DNA of 64,000 nt from Acidobacteriota bacterium (GCA_026393675.1 JAPKZQ010000003.1:62001-126000); one strand, 5' to 3'. Shown: positions 15,489 to 23,694, counted from the first letter of the stretch. The notes: generated by a model from the sequence alone, not told the origin. Made by a program: numbers and translations.

Positions 15489-16703
15489 TCAGAACAGCTG
15501 CGACAGCCAGGGCGTCTCGATGGCGGCGATCCCGGAAACGACTGACAGGTTTCCCAGGATGACGAGCGCCCAGAAACTCCACCCCTCCAACCTGGCCACG
15601 AGCACATTGAAGGCGAAGGTGAGCGGCAACAGCACGCGCGGGGCCGCGCCCGGCGAACCGCCCCAGACAGCGTAGCTCGTCATCGCAAAGAGCAGGCAGT
15701 AGGGAGCCGCCATCCGCCACCATGCGCTCTTCCACTCCCACCGCAGCGCCAGGAACGCCATTTGCACCGACAGGCCGATCAGGACGGCGAAATTGAAGCG
15801 GGCATTCGAATGCCAGCCGTACTGGTAGTACTCGCCAAGCGTCGTTGACCACTTGGTCAGGTAGCCCGAGAACGGCACGGCGAAGCTGGCAGGGTTGGTG
15901 TAGGAGAAATTCGGGTAGATCGATGACACGTAGAGCGACCACAAGAAGAACGGGAGCAGGATACATGCCGCGGTCCCACACACCGTCAGGATCTCCTGGC
16001 GCGTGCGCGGCACCCGACTAACGAGCAGCCCGCTCCCGATCATGTTGGTTTCGCGGCCCAGACCGGACATCGCCATCAAGCCCGTTGCGAGCCAGCCGCG
16101 CTGACGCTCGTGCGCGAGGATGGCGAGCGTCACGACCAATATGCTCGGCCCCTCGAGCATTGACAATCGGACCGAGATGAGCAGGCCCGCGCTGTACAGA
16201 CATCCGATCCACGGCAGCACGTTTCGTGCGCGCACAGGCGGAAACCAGTAGAGCAATGCGCCGGCCAGCGCGAGCCACGCGACGATGTTCTGCATCGCGT
16301 AGGCTTTCAGGATCCACTCCGGCTCTCCTCGACCGGCGAGGTAGGCCGTCCACGCGAACAAGATCCGGCGCGAGCGGTAAGGCGGGTTGTCGAGAGCGAC
16401 GTCGAGTTGTCGATTGCGGAGCAGCGGCTCCACCGCCATCTGCGCATAGAACTGGCCATCGTCGCCCCAGTCGTCAAGCGAGATCGCATGCCGCGCGTAG
16501 CGGACGGCGGGCAGCGTGCGATCGTAGAACTTGCTGCCGAAGTGGATGAGTGAAGTGAATCCAGTGTTCTTCTGGTAAAAATGTCTGATTGAAATGAGGA
16601 ACACGACAACGACCGCGATATAGAGCGCAATCGTCCCGATCCTCGCCCACTGGGCGCGCGCGAGGAGCGGGATGTGCAACAGCGACGGAAGAGTCAGCGC
16701 CAC
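15489..16703 (-). CDS. Polytopic membrane protein, tandem paralogue B
   Basis: 404 residues, the same length as paralogue A, with matching landmarks (FYAQMAVEPLLRNR, ALDNPPYRSRRILFAWTAYL, GLGRETNM, AIETPWLSQLF). The open frame extends to 16802, but alignment with A and a GGAGG four bases upstream place the start at GTG 16703. The two genes have diverged clearly at the protein level, so the duplication is not recent, yet leader DNA is well preserved. Function is unknown; a role in sugar or lipid-linked transfer is suggested by topology and neighbours. Confidence 0.8.
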   Translation of the reverse strand: MALTLPSLLHIPLLARAQWARIGTIALYIAVVVVFLISIRHFYQKNTGFTSLIHFGSKFYDRTLPAVRYARHAISLDDWGDDGQFYAQMAVEPLLRNRQLDVALDNPPYRSRRILFAWTAYLAGRGEPEWILKAYAMQNIVAWLALAGALLYWFPPVRARNVLPWIGCLYSAGLLISVRLSMLEGPSILVVTLAILAHERQRGWLATGLMAMSGLGRETNMIGSGLLVSRVPRTRQEILTVCGTAACILLPFFLWSLYVSSIYPNFSYTNPASFAVPFSGYLTKWSTTLGEYYQYGWHSNARFNFAVLIGLSVQMAFLALRWEWKSAWWRMAAPYCLLFAMTSYAVWGGSPGAAPRVLLPLTFAFNVLVARLEGWSFWALVILGNLSVVSGIAAIETPWLSQLF

Positions 16704-16776
16704 CGGGCCTCCGAGCGCGGGGGCGATCCCCCGAAGTTCATCTACTCTCTGGTGCGCTTCGTGCTTTGTCAAGCCG
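16704..16776 (-). promoter_or_regulatory. Leader block of paralogue B
   Basis: The counterpart of 15384-15456 with the TTGACA hexamer at 16772-16767 on the minus strand and the same GGAGG ribosome site. The nearly constant 1,320-base offset between the two blocks shows that the duplicated unit was leader plus gene. Confidence 0.45.
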
Positions 16777-16839
16777 GTCGGTGTGCGTGAGCATGCGCAC
16801 ACTCAGCCAGGATGCGGCGAACTGTTATATCGTGTCGAC

Positions 16840-18294
16840 GTGAGCCCATTGGCATCCGCCCTCGGCCCTCCAGCCGGCGTGTTGATTGAGATTACCAGCC
16901 GCTGCAACCTGACGTGCAGGATGTGTCCGCTCACCACCGGCCGAACGCCGTCGAGCGCGCAGCCCGGGCCCATGTCCGACCAACTGTGGCAGGCTGTCGT
17001 GCCGTTCGCGACGCAGGCCGGCCATGCGAATATCGGCGGCTACGGCGAGCCGCTGTTGAATCCCAGGTGCCTCGACTATCTGCGGGAGCTCGACCGGGAG
17101 GGCATTCACACGACGCTCACGACCAACGGCACACTGGTCACGCCGGCCATCGCCGCGGAACTCGCCGCGCTCGTACACCTCGATAGTGTCAATGTCTCGA
17201 TCGACTCGCCCGACGCCGCCATCTACAAGGCCATTCGCGGGGGGCTGGTCGAGAAAGCACTGACGGGGGTGGGACATCTCGCAGCCGCGCTCAAACCGTC
17301 GCAGCGCACGGTGTCGTCCGTCATGATGCGCACCAACATTGAGAGTCTGTTCGCGTTTCCCGCCCGCCTCGCGGAGTTGGGCGTCCGGACGTACGTGCTC
17401 CAGGGACTCGTGGACTACACGCCAGGCCTCGAGCCCGAAGAGACGCGCTGGCGAGACGGTCTGGCGGCAGATGTCGCGAGGCTGCAGGAGGAGTCCGACC
17501 GCGCCGGGTTGAACCTGGTATTCGAGTTGCCGGAACGCGTGGCGGCCGAGACCCACGATCCGGCCGATCTGCTGCGCCCGCCGGCTGAAGAGCGGCGCCC
17601 ATCTGAGACAGACACGAAGCAGTGCTTCGCGCCGTGGGACGTGCCCATCATCGACAAGGACGGCAAGGTTTTCCCGTGCTGCTACGCCCTTAGCAACGCG
17701 ACCGCGATGATGGGCGACCTCAACGAGGCCAGCGCGAACGACATCTGGCAGGGCGAACGGTTCGAGGCGTTTCGTGCCGGCATTGTTGATGGCCGCACGA
17801 TGCCCGGCATTTGCCGAAGCTGCACCGTGGTTCCCACCGGGCCGCATCCGCTGCGCCTGTACTCGATTCGCCTGCTGCCGGCGCAATCAACGCTCGAGGG
17901 CGGCGTCGAGATGTGCCTCGCCGTGCAGAACGCAGGCGCATCCACGTGGACCGCGAGCGACACGATCCTCATCGGCACAGCCAATCCGAGGGATGGTCAT
18001 TCCGCGTACTACGATCCGAGCTGGATTGGGCGCAATCGGATCTGCTCGTTTGCGGAAGCCGCGGTTCCACCGGGCGGCACCGCGACATTCCGCTTCAGAA
18101 TCGCGCCGTCCGAGCAGGTCGCCGAAGAATCGTTTCAGCTGGTCGTCGAACACCAGTGCTGGGTGCCTGGCACGCGGTTCCAGGTGGGCGGTCGCGTAAC
18201 AGGACGCGAAGCACTCGCGGGCGGCGGCGAACCGCGAACCGAATCCACGGGCTTGCGGGCGATCGTTCGCCGGCTCGTCGGCCCCCGCACGTAG
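16840..18294 (+). CDS. Radical SAM/SPASM protein with C-terminal Ig-like domain
   Basis: Residues C22, C26 and C29 (ITSRCNLTCRMCP) form the CxxxCxxC site for the SAM-binding 4Fe-4S cluster, followed by GGYGEPLLNP. A SPASM-type region (about residues 260-330) has CFAPWDV, FPCCYA and GICRSC cysteines for a further cluster. The last 140 residues are different: a beta-rich domain with NAGASTWTASD and DPSWIGRNRICSF motifs that resembles Ig-like (Nbr1 FW-type) modules. GTG 16840 is chosen over the open frame from 16672 because homology begins there and a TATATCGT sequence (16826-16833) lies six bases before it. The substrate is unknown; peptide or sugar modification are both possible. Confidence 0.82.
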   Translation: MSPLASALGPPAGVLIEITSRCNLTCRMCPLTTGRTPSSAQPGPMSDQLWQAVVPFATQAGHANIGGYGEPLLNPRCLDYLRELDREGIHTTLTTNGTLVTPAIAAELAALVHLDSVNVSIDSPDAAIYKAIRGGLVEKALTGVGHLAAALKPSQRTVSSVMMRTNIESLFAFPARLAELGVRTYVLQGLVDYTPGLEPEETRWRDGLAADVARLQEESDRAGLNLVFELPERVAAETHDPADLLRPPAEERRPSETDTKQCFAPWDVPIIDKDGKVFPCCYALSNATAMMGDLNEASANDIWQGERFEAFRAGIVDGRTMPGICRSCTVVPTGPHPLRLYSIRLLPAQSTLEGGVEMCLAVQNAGASTWTASDTILIGTANPRDGHSAYYDPSWIGRNRICSFAEAAVPPGGTATFRFRIAPSEQVAEESFQLVVEHQCWVPGTRFQVGGRVTGREALAGGGEPRTESTGLRAIVRRLVGPRT

Positions 18295-18310
18295 ACAGCT
18301 GCTGTCGACC

Positions 18311-18480
18311 ACATCCTGCCGAATGAAGCACGTTTCCGTCACCGCGGCGCGAAGATGGATCTCACATCGAGATCGTCATGCCGGCAGAAGCCGGGGTCCC
18401 CGACGCGGCAGCCGCGTTGGGGTGGCAGCCGGCATCCAGAGTGGTACATGACTGGATTCCGGCATTCGCCGGAATGACGG
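18311..18480. repeat. Dispersed composite palindromic repeat, copy A
   Basis: It contains an ATCCTGCCGAAT unit, a CACATCGAGATCGTCATGCC segment and a GGATTCCGGCATTCGCCGGA palindrome. The reverse complement occurs at 61938-62105. This copy carries 38 extra bases (18395-18432) with a CCCCGACGCGG/CCGCGTTGGGG hairpin, flanked by AGCCGG at both ends, which are absent from the other copy. The remainder of the 243-base gap shows no gene. Confidence 0.75.
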
Positions 18481-18523
18481 AATGGAAGGGACTCTTCCGA
18501 CGCCGACAACCGGACTGCCGGGT

Positions 18524-18529
18524 TACTAT
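18524..18529 (+). promoter_or_regulatory. TACTAT -10 element before the RNase Z-like gene
   Basis: TACTAT ends eight bases before the GTG start at 18538, which would give a leaderless transcript. No convincing -35 was seen. Confidence 0.4.
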
Positions 18530-18537
18530 GGTCGTCA

Positions 18538-19392
18538 GTGCTCACCCTCCAGGAAACCATCTCCGGCTTCTCTCGCGCCATGTACAGCAACTGGCTGTGG
18601 CACCGGCCGCTCCAGTTGCTGATTGACGCGGGCGAAGGGCTCCAGCTGGCCCTCGGCCAGAAGGTGTGGGCACCGGACATCGTCGCGATCACGCACGGGC
18701 ACGCTGATCATCTGCTGGGCCTCCCGGGTTTCATCGCCTCACGTCGCTTCAGCAAGGGCGCGCAGGACAAGCCCGTCACGATTATCTATCCCGAAGGCAC
18801 GGCGGGCGTCGAGACGATCCGCGATCTGGTCGGCCGCCTCTGGTCACACGAGCAGTTTCCGGTGACGTGGATCGGCGTGAAGGCCGGCGACGAGCGCCCG
18901 TGCGGTCGCACGCGCGTGTTGCAGGCGTTCGCGTCAAGGCACGGCATCTCCGAGCTGACGCTCGGGTATCGTGTCCTCGAGGTGCGCCGTCACCTGAAGG
19001 CCGAGTTCACGGGACTGCCCGAATCCGAGGTGCGCGAGCGCGTTCGCACGATGGGCCGCGACGCCATCATGGAGGAATACCGCCATGTCGTCTTTGCGCA
19101 CACGGGCGACACGATGCCGATTCCGCCAGAACTGGTGACGAAGGCCGACCTGCTGGTCCACGACGCGACGTTTCTCGATGCGGACGAGCGCAAGTGGGAC
19201 ATTCACGCCACGGTGGGCGAGGCGCTCGAGGTCGGACGCGCGGCCGGCGTCCGCTGCCTGTTGTTGCACCATCTGTCGATCCGTTACGAGCGGGGCGACG
19301 CACTTCGCCGGCTGCGTGCGCTCGTCGCCGAATCGGGCTTCGCCGGCGATTGCTGGCTGCTCGACGATGGACGGATGATCAACCTTCGGTAG
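18538..19392 (+). CDS. Metallo-beta-lactamase-fold hydrolase, ribonuclease Z-like
   Basis: 284 residues with the metal-binding THGHADHLLGLPGF motif (HxHxDH), a second histidine in VVFAHTGDT, an aspartate in LLVHDATF and HHLSIRY near the end, matching the order of metal ligands in RNase Z/ElaC. RNase Z removes 3' trailers from tRNA precursors lacking encoded CCA. The flexible exosite arm is not obvious, so a related MBL-fold hydrolase remains possible. GTG start with a TACTAT hexamer eight bases upstream and no Shine-Dalgarno. Confidence 0.8.
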   Translation: MLTLQETISGFSRAMYSNWLWHRPLQLLIDAGEGLQLALGQKVWAPDIVAITHGHADHLLGLPGFIASRRFSKGAQDKPVTIIYPEGTAGVETIRDLVGRLWSHEQFPVTWIGVKAGDERPCGRTRVLQAFASRHGISELTLGYRVLEVRRHLKAEFTGLPESEVRERVRTMGRDAIMEEYRHVVFAHTGDTMPIPPELVTKADLLVHDATFLDADERKWDIHATVGEALEVGRAAGVRCLLLHHLSIRYERGDALRRLRALVAESGFAGDCWLLDDGRMINLR

Positions 19393-19683
19393 GGGTGATT
19401 CAGCGCTCACGACCGACGACGTGCTCAATTCCACGGAATGGCTTGGGCCGGACAGGCCTGATATCGCGACGAATAGCGCCTAATCTCGCCCGCGGGGCCC
19501 CTGGTCGGCCGCCTCCGCCTTCGGCTACGGCGAGCCAAGGCCGCGTGCGCCGTCTCGGGTGTTTTCCGGAGACCGCCTCCGGCGGTTACCCCTGTCAATC
19601 CCGGGCTGATGCGACCGCGCAAATCAGCACGTTCGGCCCCACAAATCCGCACTATTTCCCTGTGAATCCGGGCATTATCCCGA
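19393..19683. other. Non-coding region with short palindromes
   Basis: No gene is evident. It holds a CGCCTTCGGCTACGGCG motif (19516-19532) that recurs at 38281-38297, and a GACCGCCTCCGGCGGT palindrome. The composition changes to AT-richer DNA toward the promoter of the next gene. Confidence 0.5.
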
Positions 19684-19712
19684 TTGAGAAAATCGTGTCG
19701 CGGCCGTAGATT
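19684..19712 (+). promoter_or_regulatory. Promoter of the small membrane protein gene
   Basis: TTGAGA (19684-19689) and TAGATT (19707-19712) are spaced by 17 bases, inside an AT-rich pocket continuing TATATAG. The predicted leader is about 70 bases, ending in AAGGA four bases before ATG 19792. Confidence 0.55.
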
Positions 19713-19791
19713 ATATATAGAAGGTGAGAGTGAGAAACGGGACAGAGAACAACGGGCAACGAACTGGCACTGACATAGAAAGAAGGACATC

Positions 19792-20184
19792 ATGGCACAC
19801 GAAGGCGGCACCAAGGTCAACTACGGGTTCTACTGGAGCGCCAGGGCCTGGGACATGGCGATGATTCCGGCCGAGGGCGGTCTCCTGCCAGGCGGATCGG
19901 ATCGGCGCTACACCCGGATCCCGAGCTTCCTGTTCCTGCTGATGGCTCCCTTCATGGGCGCCCTCTACGTGGTGTTCCTGCCCTTCGTGGGCTTCGCGAT
20001 GGTGGCCGGTTACGCCGCCCGCGGCATCAAGCGGCTGGCGACCAACGCTTTCATGAACATCGCGGTGGCGGTGAGCCCGCACTGGGCGCCCGGCGAGGCC
20101 TACCTGGCTGGCCGGCGGAAGGCGAAGGCTGATAAGCTTGCGGCGCGCAAGACCGCGAAGCCCGGGCACGGCGGGCACGAGTAG
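19792..20184 (+). CDS. Small membrane protein of unknown function
   Basis: 130 residues: a soluble N-terminus with two aromatic-rich segments (YGFYWSARAWDMAMIPAEGG), a long hydrophobic region at about 46-75 that can form one or two membrane spans, and a basic Lys/Ala tail ending in a His/Gly motif. No family was recognised. It stands alone with its own promoter (19684-19712) and a good AAGGA ribosome site, so it is probably well expressed. The segment that follows (20185-20367) shows nothing recognisable. Confidence 0.7.
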   Translation: MAHEGGTKVNYGFYWSARAWDMAMIPAEGGLLPGGSDRRYTRIPSFLFLLMAPFMGALYVVFLPFVGFAMVAGYAARGIKRLATNAFMNIAVAVSPHWAPGEAYLAGRRKAKADKLAARKTAKPGHGGHE

Positions 20185-20367
20185 ACGGGTCGATAGGACG
20201 CGAGGACGGCACGACAAGGCCGGATCCGCGCTTCGCGAGAAGAGATTGAGCGGCTGCCCGCGTGGCAGGCTCAGCAAGAACGGGCGGTGTCGGGAGGACG
20301 GATGCCGGATGGGGGCCCGGCACCTGGACTCCTGCACCGCCCGGAGTGTTTTCCTGGCGAGAGATGG

Positions 20368-20577
20368 TCAGGGCGTGATGTCGGCCTCGACCTTCGCTCG
20401 GCAATCCGGGCAGATGCCGTGGCTGAAGGTGGCTTCGGTGTGATTGCGCACGTAGACTTCGATCTGCTCCCAGGAGCCGCTGTCATTTCGGACCTTCTTG
20501 CTCCACGCACAGATCGGGAGCAGCCCGTGCGGCCCGCCCTCCCGCCGTATAATCGTCCGGTACGCTCCCTCGTTTTC
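20368..20577 (-). pseudogene. Remnant of a signalling-protein C-terminal Cys-rich tail
   Basis: A 69-codon frame between TAG (20580-20578) and TGA (20370-20368) encodes LLPICAWSKKVRNDSGSWEQ, then IEVYVRNHTEATFSHGICPD, CRAK. This closely matches the terminal motif of many PAS-containing sensors and response regulators (PIC..CKKIR....WEQ.E.Y......FSHGICP.C). There is no ATG, GTG or TTG in frame before the motif, and nothing upstream encodes the expected sensor or receiver domain. One cysteine of the first pair is serine. I interpret it as the decayed 3' end of a lost gene; a short functional gene with an unusual start is less likely. Confidence 0.65.
20548..20553 (+). promoter_or_regulatory. 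TATAAT -10 element upstream of the M16 peptidase leader
   Basis: A perfect TATAAT in GC-rich surroundings. No TTGACA-like -35 is evident. A transcript starting near 20560 would contain the 51-base palindrome at 20579-20629 and a second hairpin before the start at 20717. Confidence 0.45.
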
Positions 20578-20578
20578 C

Positions 20579-20629
20579 TAAGTCCTTCGATTCATAAATT
20601 CGGCGACGAATTTATTCACTCAGGACTTA
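20579..20629. repeat. 51-base AT-rich palindrome in the M16 leader
   Basis: The arms run from TAAGTCCT (20579-20586) to AGGACTTA (20622-20629), with inner arms ATAAATTCG/CGAATTTAT around the loop GCGA; about 20 of 23 positions pair. There is no T tract after it, so it is not a standard terminator for the + strand. Confidence 0.75.
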
Positions 20630-20660
20630 GTGCTGAGCGAGCATCTTTCACCGCAGTCGC

Positions 20661-20690
20661 CTCGCAAGAATACGCAAGCGTCCTTGCGAG
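20661..20690 (+). promoter_or_regulatory. Second leader hairpin
   Basis: CTCGCAAG (20661-20668) pairs perfectly with CTTGCGAG (20683-20690), only ten bases before the AAGGAG ribosome site at 20701. It could affect translation initiation. Confidence 0.5.
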
Positions 20691-20716
20691 TCGAAGCACT
20701 AAGGAGAACAGCAACC

Positions 20717-22156
20717 GTGCTTACCACCAGTCGGCGGATCGCCGGAATCGGTCTGCTGGCCCTGGCCTGTCTCGCGGCGGCGCAGCGCCCACCCGCCCGA
20801 GACGCCGGTGCCGCGTCAGACACGATCAAAATCCCATTTGAAAGCTACACACTCGCCAATGGACTGACCGTCATCCTATCGGTCGACCATACGACACCGA
20901 CCGTCGCGGTCAATGTCTGGTATCACGTCGGATCGAAGAACGAGGTGCCTGGGCGAACCGGATTTGCGCACCTGTTCGAACATGTGATGTTCACCGGGTC
21001 GGGCCACGTGCCGTACGGGCTGCAGGACAAGCTGACGGAAGGGGTAGGCGGCAGCAACAATGGGACCACGTCGAACGACCGCACGACCTATTACGAGACC
21101 GTGCCCTCCAACTACCTGGAATCGGCGTTGTGGATTGAATCCGACCGCATAGGCTTCCTGCTCGACACGCTTGATATCGCCAAGCTGAACGCGCAGCGCG
21201 ACATCGTCAAGAACGAGCGCCGGCAGAGCGTGGACAATCAGCCGTACGGCCGCGTCACCGAGATCCTCGCGCAGGCCACCTACCCGGCCGGCCATCCCTA
21301 TTCGTGGGACGTCATCGGCAGCATGGAAGACCTGTCGGCGGCGTCGGAAGCCGACGTGAAGGACTTCTTCCGCATCTACTACGCGCCGAACAACGCATTT
21401 CTCGCGATTGTGGGCGACTTCGACCCGGCGCAGGCGAAGGCGTGGGTGTCTAAGTACTTCACGGACATCCGGCGCGGCAAGCCCGTCACGCGGCCCGTGG
21501 TGGCGCCGGTCACGCTCACCGCCGAGAAGCGGCTTGTTTACGAGGACAAGGTGCAGGTGGCGCGCCTCTACGCGCAGTGGCCCACCGTCGGCGAGACCCA
21601 CGACGATGTCTACGCGCTCGACGTGATGGGGGCCATCCTGTCGGGCCGGCGCACCGCGCGCATCACGAAGGCGCTGGTCTACGACGAGCAGGCGGCCGCC
21701 TCGGTGATGGCCGGTCAGAGCTCGAACGAGGACGTTGGCGAGTTTCAGCTCGTCATCACGCCGCGGCCCGGCCACACCCTGACCGAACTCGAGGGGGCGG
21801 CCGACGGCGTCATCGCAAAGTTGAAGCAGGATGGCCCGACGGCCGAGGAAATCCAGCGGGCCCTGGCCGGAGAGGAGTTCAGCTTCCTGGTCGGCCTCGA
21901 ATCGAACCTGGGCAAGGCGATGCAGTTGTGCGACGGCGCCGGGTTCCACGGTAACGCCGGGTTCTTCAAGACGGCGTACCAGAAGTCGCAGGCCGTCACG
22001 CCGGCCGACGTGAAGCGAGTGGCCAACAAGTACCTCACCAGCGGCCGCGTGGTGCTGAGCGTGGTTCCGACAGGCAAGCTCGAGCAGGCGTCGAAGCCCG
22101 CGGAGAGCAAGAAAGTGACAGGCGACAGCCTGCCGAGCCCGGAGGTGCAGCGATGA
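20717..22156 (+). CDS. M16 zinc metallopeptidase, catalytic subunit
   Basis: It carries the inverted zinc motif HLFEHVMF (HxxEH) in a FAHLFEHVMFTGSGHV context, the distal glutamate in KNERRQSVDNQPYGR and two M16 halves, so it should be an active insulinase-family peptidase. The N-terminus is hydrophobic (IAGIGLLALACLAAA), with a cysteine that could be a lipobox, so it is probably exported to the periplasm. The open frame starts at 20630, but GTG 20717 has AAGGAG ten bases upstream and begins the signal sequence. The stop overlaps the next M16 gene by four bases (ATGA); the two products probably form a heterodimer. Confidence 0.9.
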   Translation: MLTTSRRIAGIGLLALACLAAAQRPPARDAGAASDTIKIPFESYTLANGLTVILSVDHTTPTVAVNVWYHVGSKNEVPGRTGFAHLFEHVMFTGSGHVPYGLQDKLTEGVGGSNNGTTSNDRTTYYETVPSNYLESALWIESDRIGFLLDTLDIAKLNAQRDIVKNERRQSVDNQPYGRVTEILAQATYPAGHPYSWDVIGSMEDLSAASEADVKDFFRIYYAPNNAFLAIVGDFDPAQAKAWVSKYFTDIRRGKPVTRPVVAPVTLTAEKRLVYEDKVQVARLYAQWPTVGETHDDVYALDVMGAILSGRRTARITKALVYDEQAAASVMAGQSSNEDVGEFQLVITPRPGHTLTELEGAADGVIAKLKQDGPTAEEIQRALAGEEFSFLVGLESNLGKAMQLCDGAGFHGNAGFFKTAYQKSQAVTPADVKRVANKYLTSGRVVLSVVPTGKLEQASKPAESKKVTGDSLPSPEVQR

Positions 22157-23694
22157 ACGCGACACTCACCCGATTCACCCGCACCTCGCTCGTCGTCGCC
22201 GCACTGGTGATGCTACCGATTGCGCTTGCGCCCGTGGCTGCGCAGCAGACAGCCGCCAAACCGGCGGCTGCGCCCGTCAAGCCGGCCGCGGCGAAACCCG
22301 CGCAGGCAGCGCCCGCCTTTGATCGCACGAAGATCCCGGGGGCGGGCAAGACGCCCGTGCTGCGCGTGCCGACATGGACGAAGACCACGTTGTCGAACGG
22401 CGCGGAGCTTATCGTGTCGGAAAAGCACGATCTCCCTCTCGTGTCGTTCTCGATGAGCTTCATGGGCGGGTCGGCCCAATTCGAGCCGGCGGGCAAGCGC
22501 GGCTTAGCCAGCATCACAGCCTCGATGATGAGCGAGGGCACGAAGACCCGCGACGGCGAGGCGCTCTCAAACGCCTTGCAGTTGCTCGGCACCGGGATCG
22601 GCGTCAGCATCGGCGCCGAATCAGGCGGCGTCGGCTTCGGCTGCACGAAGACGAAGTTCGCCCAGGCGCTCGACCTGATGGCTGACATCCTGGTCAACTC
22701 GACGTTCCCGGCCGATGCGCTCGAGCGGATTCGCGCGCAGCGGCTGGTCGGCCTCACGCAGGCCAAAGCGCAGCCGGGCTCAATTGCCGCGCGCGTCTTC
22801 CCGCGCGTGCTCTACGGCACGTCCCATCCGTACGGCGCGATGACGACGGAGGAATCGCTCAAGGCCATCACGAGAGAGGATGTCGTCGCGTTGCAGAAGG
22901 CGTACTACCAGCCCGGGCGCGCCGTCATCATCGTCACGGGCGACGTGAATGCGGCAACGGTCAAGGCGACCATCGAGAAGGCGCTGGCCGGCTGGCCCGC
23001 CGGCGGCACGAGACCGCCGTTCTCGTACCCCGCTGTGCCGGTGCGGCCGACGACGACAATTTACCTCGTCGACAAGCCTGGCGCGGCGCAGTCCACCTTC
23101 GCGATCGGCCTCCCGGGGCCGCCGCGGAGCACGGCTGACTACTATGCGCTGCAGGTGATGAACACGATGCTCGGCGGGTTCTTTCAATCGCGGCTCAACG
23201 CCAATATCCGCGAGGAAAAAGGCCTGAGCTACGGCGTCAACTCGTCGTTCTCGTACGGGCGCGGCCCGGGCGCGTTTCGCGCCGGCGGCGACATCATCTC
23301 GGCAAAATCCGACGTGGCCCTGATCGAGTTCATGAAGGAGTTGAAGGGCATCGGCGGTGCTCGGCCGGTGACCGACGAGGAACTGAAAACAGCGAAGGAC
23401 GCGCTGGTGCAGCGGCTGCCGGCGACCTTCGCATCCGTCGGCAGCATCAGCGGCGCCATCACGACGCTGTGGACGCAGGGCCTGCCGGATACGTATTACC
23501 AGCAGTACGGCGGGGCGGTTGCAGCGGTGACCACGGCGGATGTCGTGCGCGTCGCGAAGCAGTACATCGATCTCGACCACCTGGCGATCGTGATCGTCGG
23601 GGATCGGGCCACCATCGAGGGGCCGCTGAAGGCGACCGGCATCGCGCCGATTGTCAACCTGGACATCGACGGCAACGTGGTGACCGTCAAGTAA
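22153..23694 (+). CDS. M16 family peptidase-like subunit without zinc motif
   Basis: 513 residues with a signal peptide ending near APVAAQQ and an Ala/Pro/Lys linker. The M16 fold is clear (SNGAELIVSEKHDLPLVSF, GAMTTEESLKAITREDV, EEKGLSYGVNSSFSYGRGPG), but the place of HxxEH reads LASITASMM, so it cannot bind zinc there. The C-terminal half retains the Arg/Tyr-type substrate-binding region. This is the usual non-catalytic partner in two-gene M16B pairs. Translation is coupled to the catalytic subunit by an ATGA overlap. Confidence 0.9.
   Translation: MNATLTRFTRTSLVVAALVMLPIALAPVAAQQTAAKPAAAPVKPAAAKPAQAAPAFDRTKIPGAGKTPVLRVPTWTKTTLSNGAELIVSEKHDLPLVSFSMSFMGGSAQFEPAGKRGLASITASMMSEGTKTRDGEALSNALQLLGTGIGVSIGAESGGVGFGCTKTKFAQALDLMADILVNSTFPADALERIRAQRLVGLTQAKAQPGSIAARVFPRVLYGTSHPYGAMTTEESLKAITREDVVALQKAYYQPGRAVIIVTGDVNAATVKATIEKALAGWPAGGTRPPFSYPAVPVRPTTTIYLVDKPGAAQSTFAIGLPGPPRSTADYYALQVMNTMLGGFFQSRLNANIREEKGLSYGVNSSFSYGRGPGAFRAGGDIISAKSDVALIEFMKELKGIGGARPVTDEELKTAKDALVQRLPATFASVGSISGAITTLWTQGLPDTYYQQYGGAVAAVTTADVVRVAKQYIDLDHLAIVIVGDRATIEGPLKATGIAPIVNLDIDGNVVTVK

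Noticed and set aside
20271-20510. 79-residue minus-strand frame near the signalling-domain remnant
   Set aside because: The other frame at 20368-20577 carries the family motif; this one has no domain.
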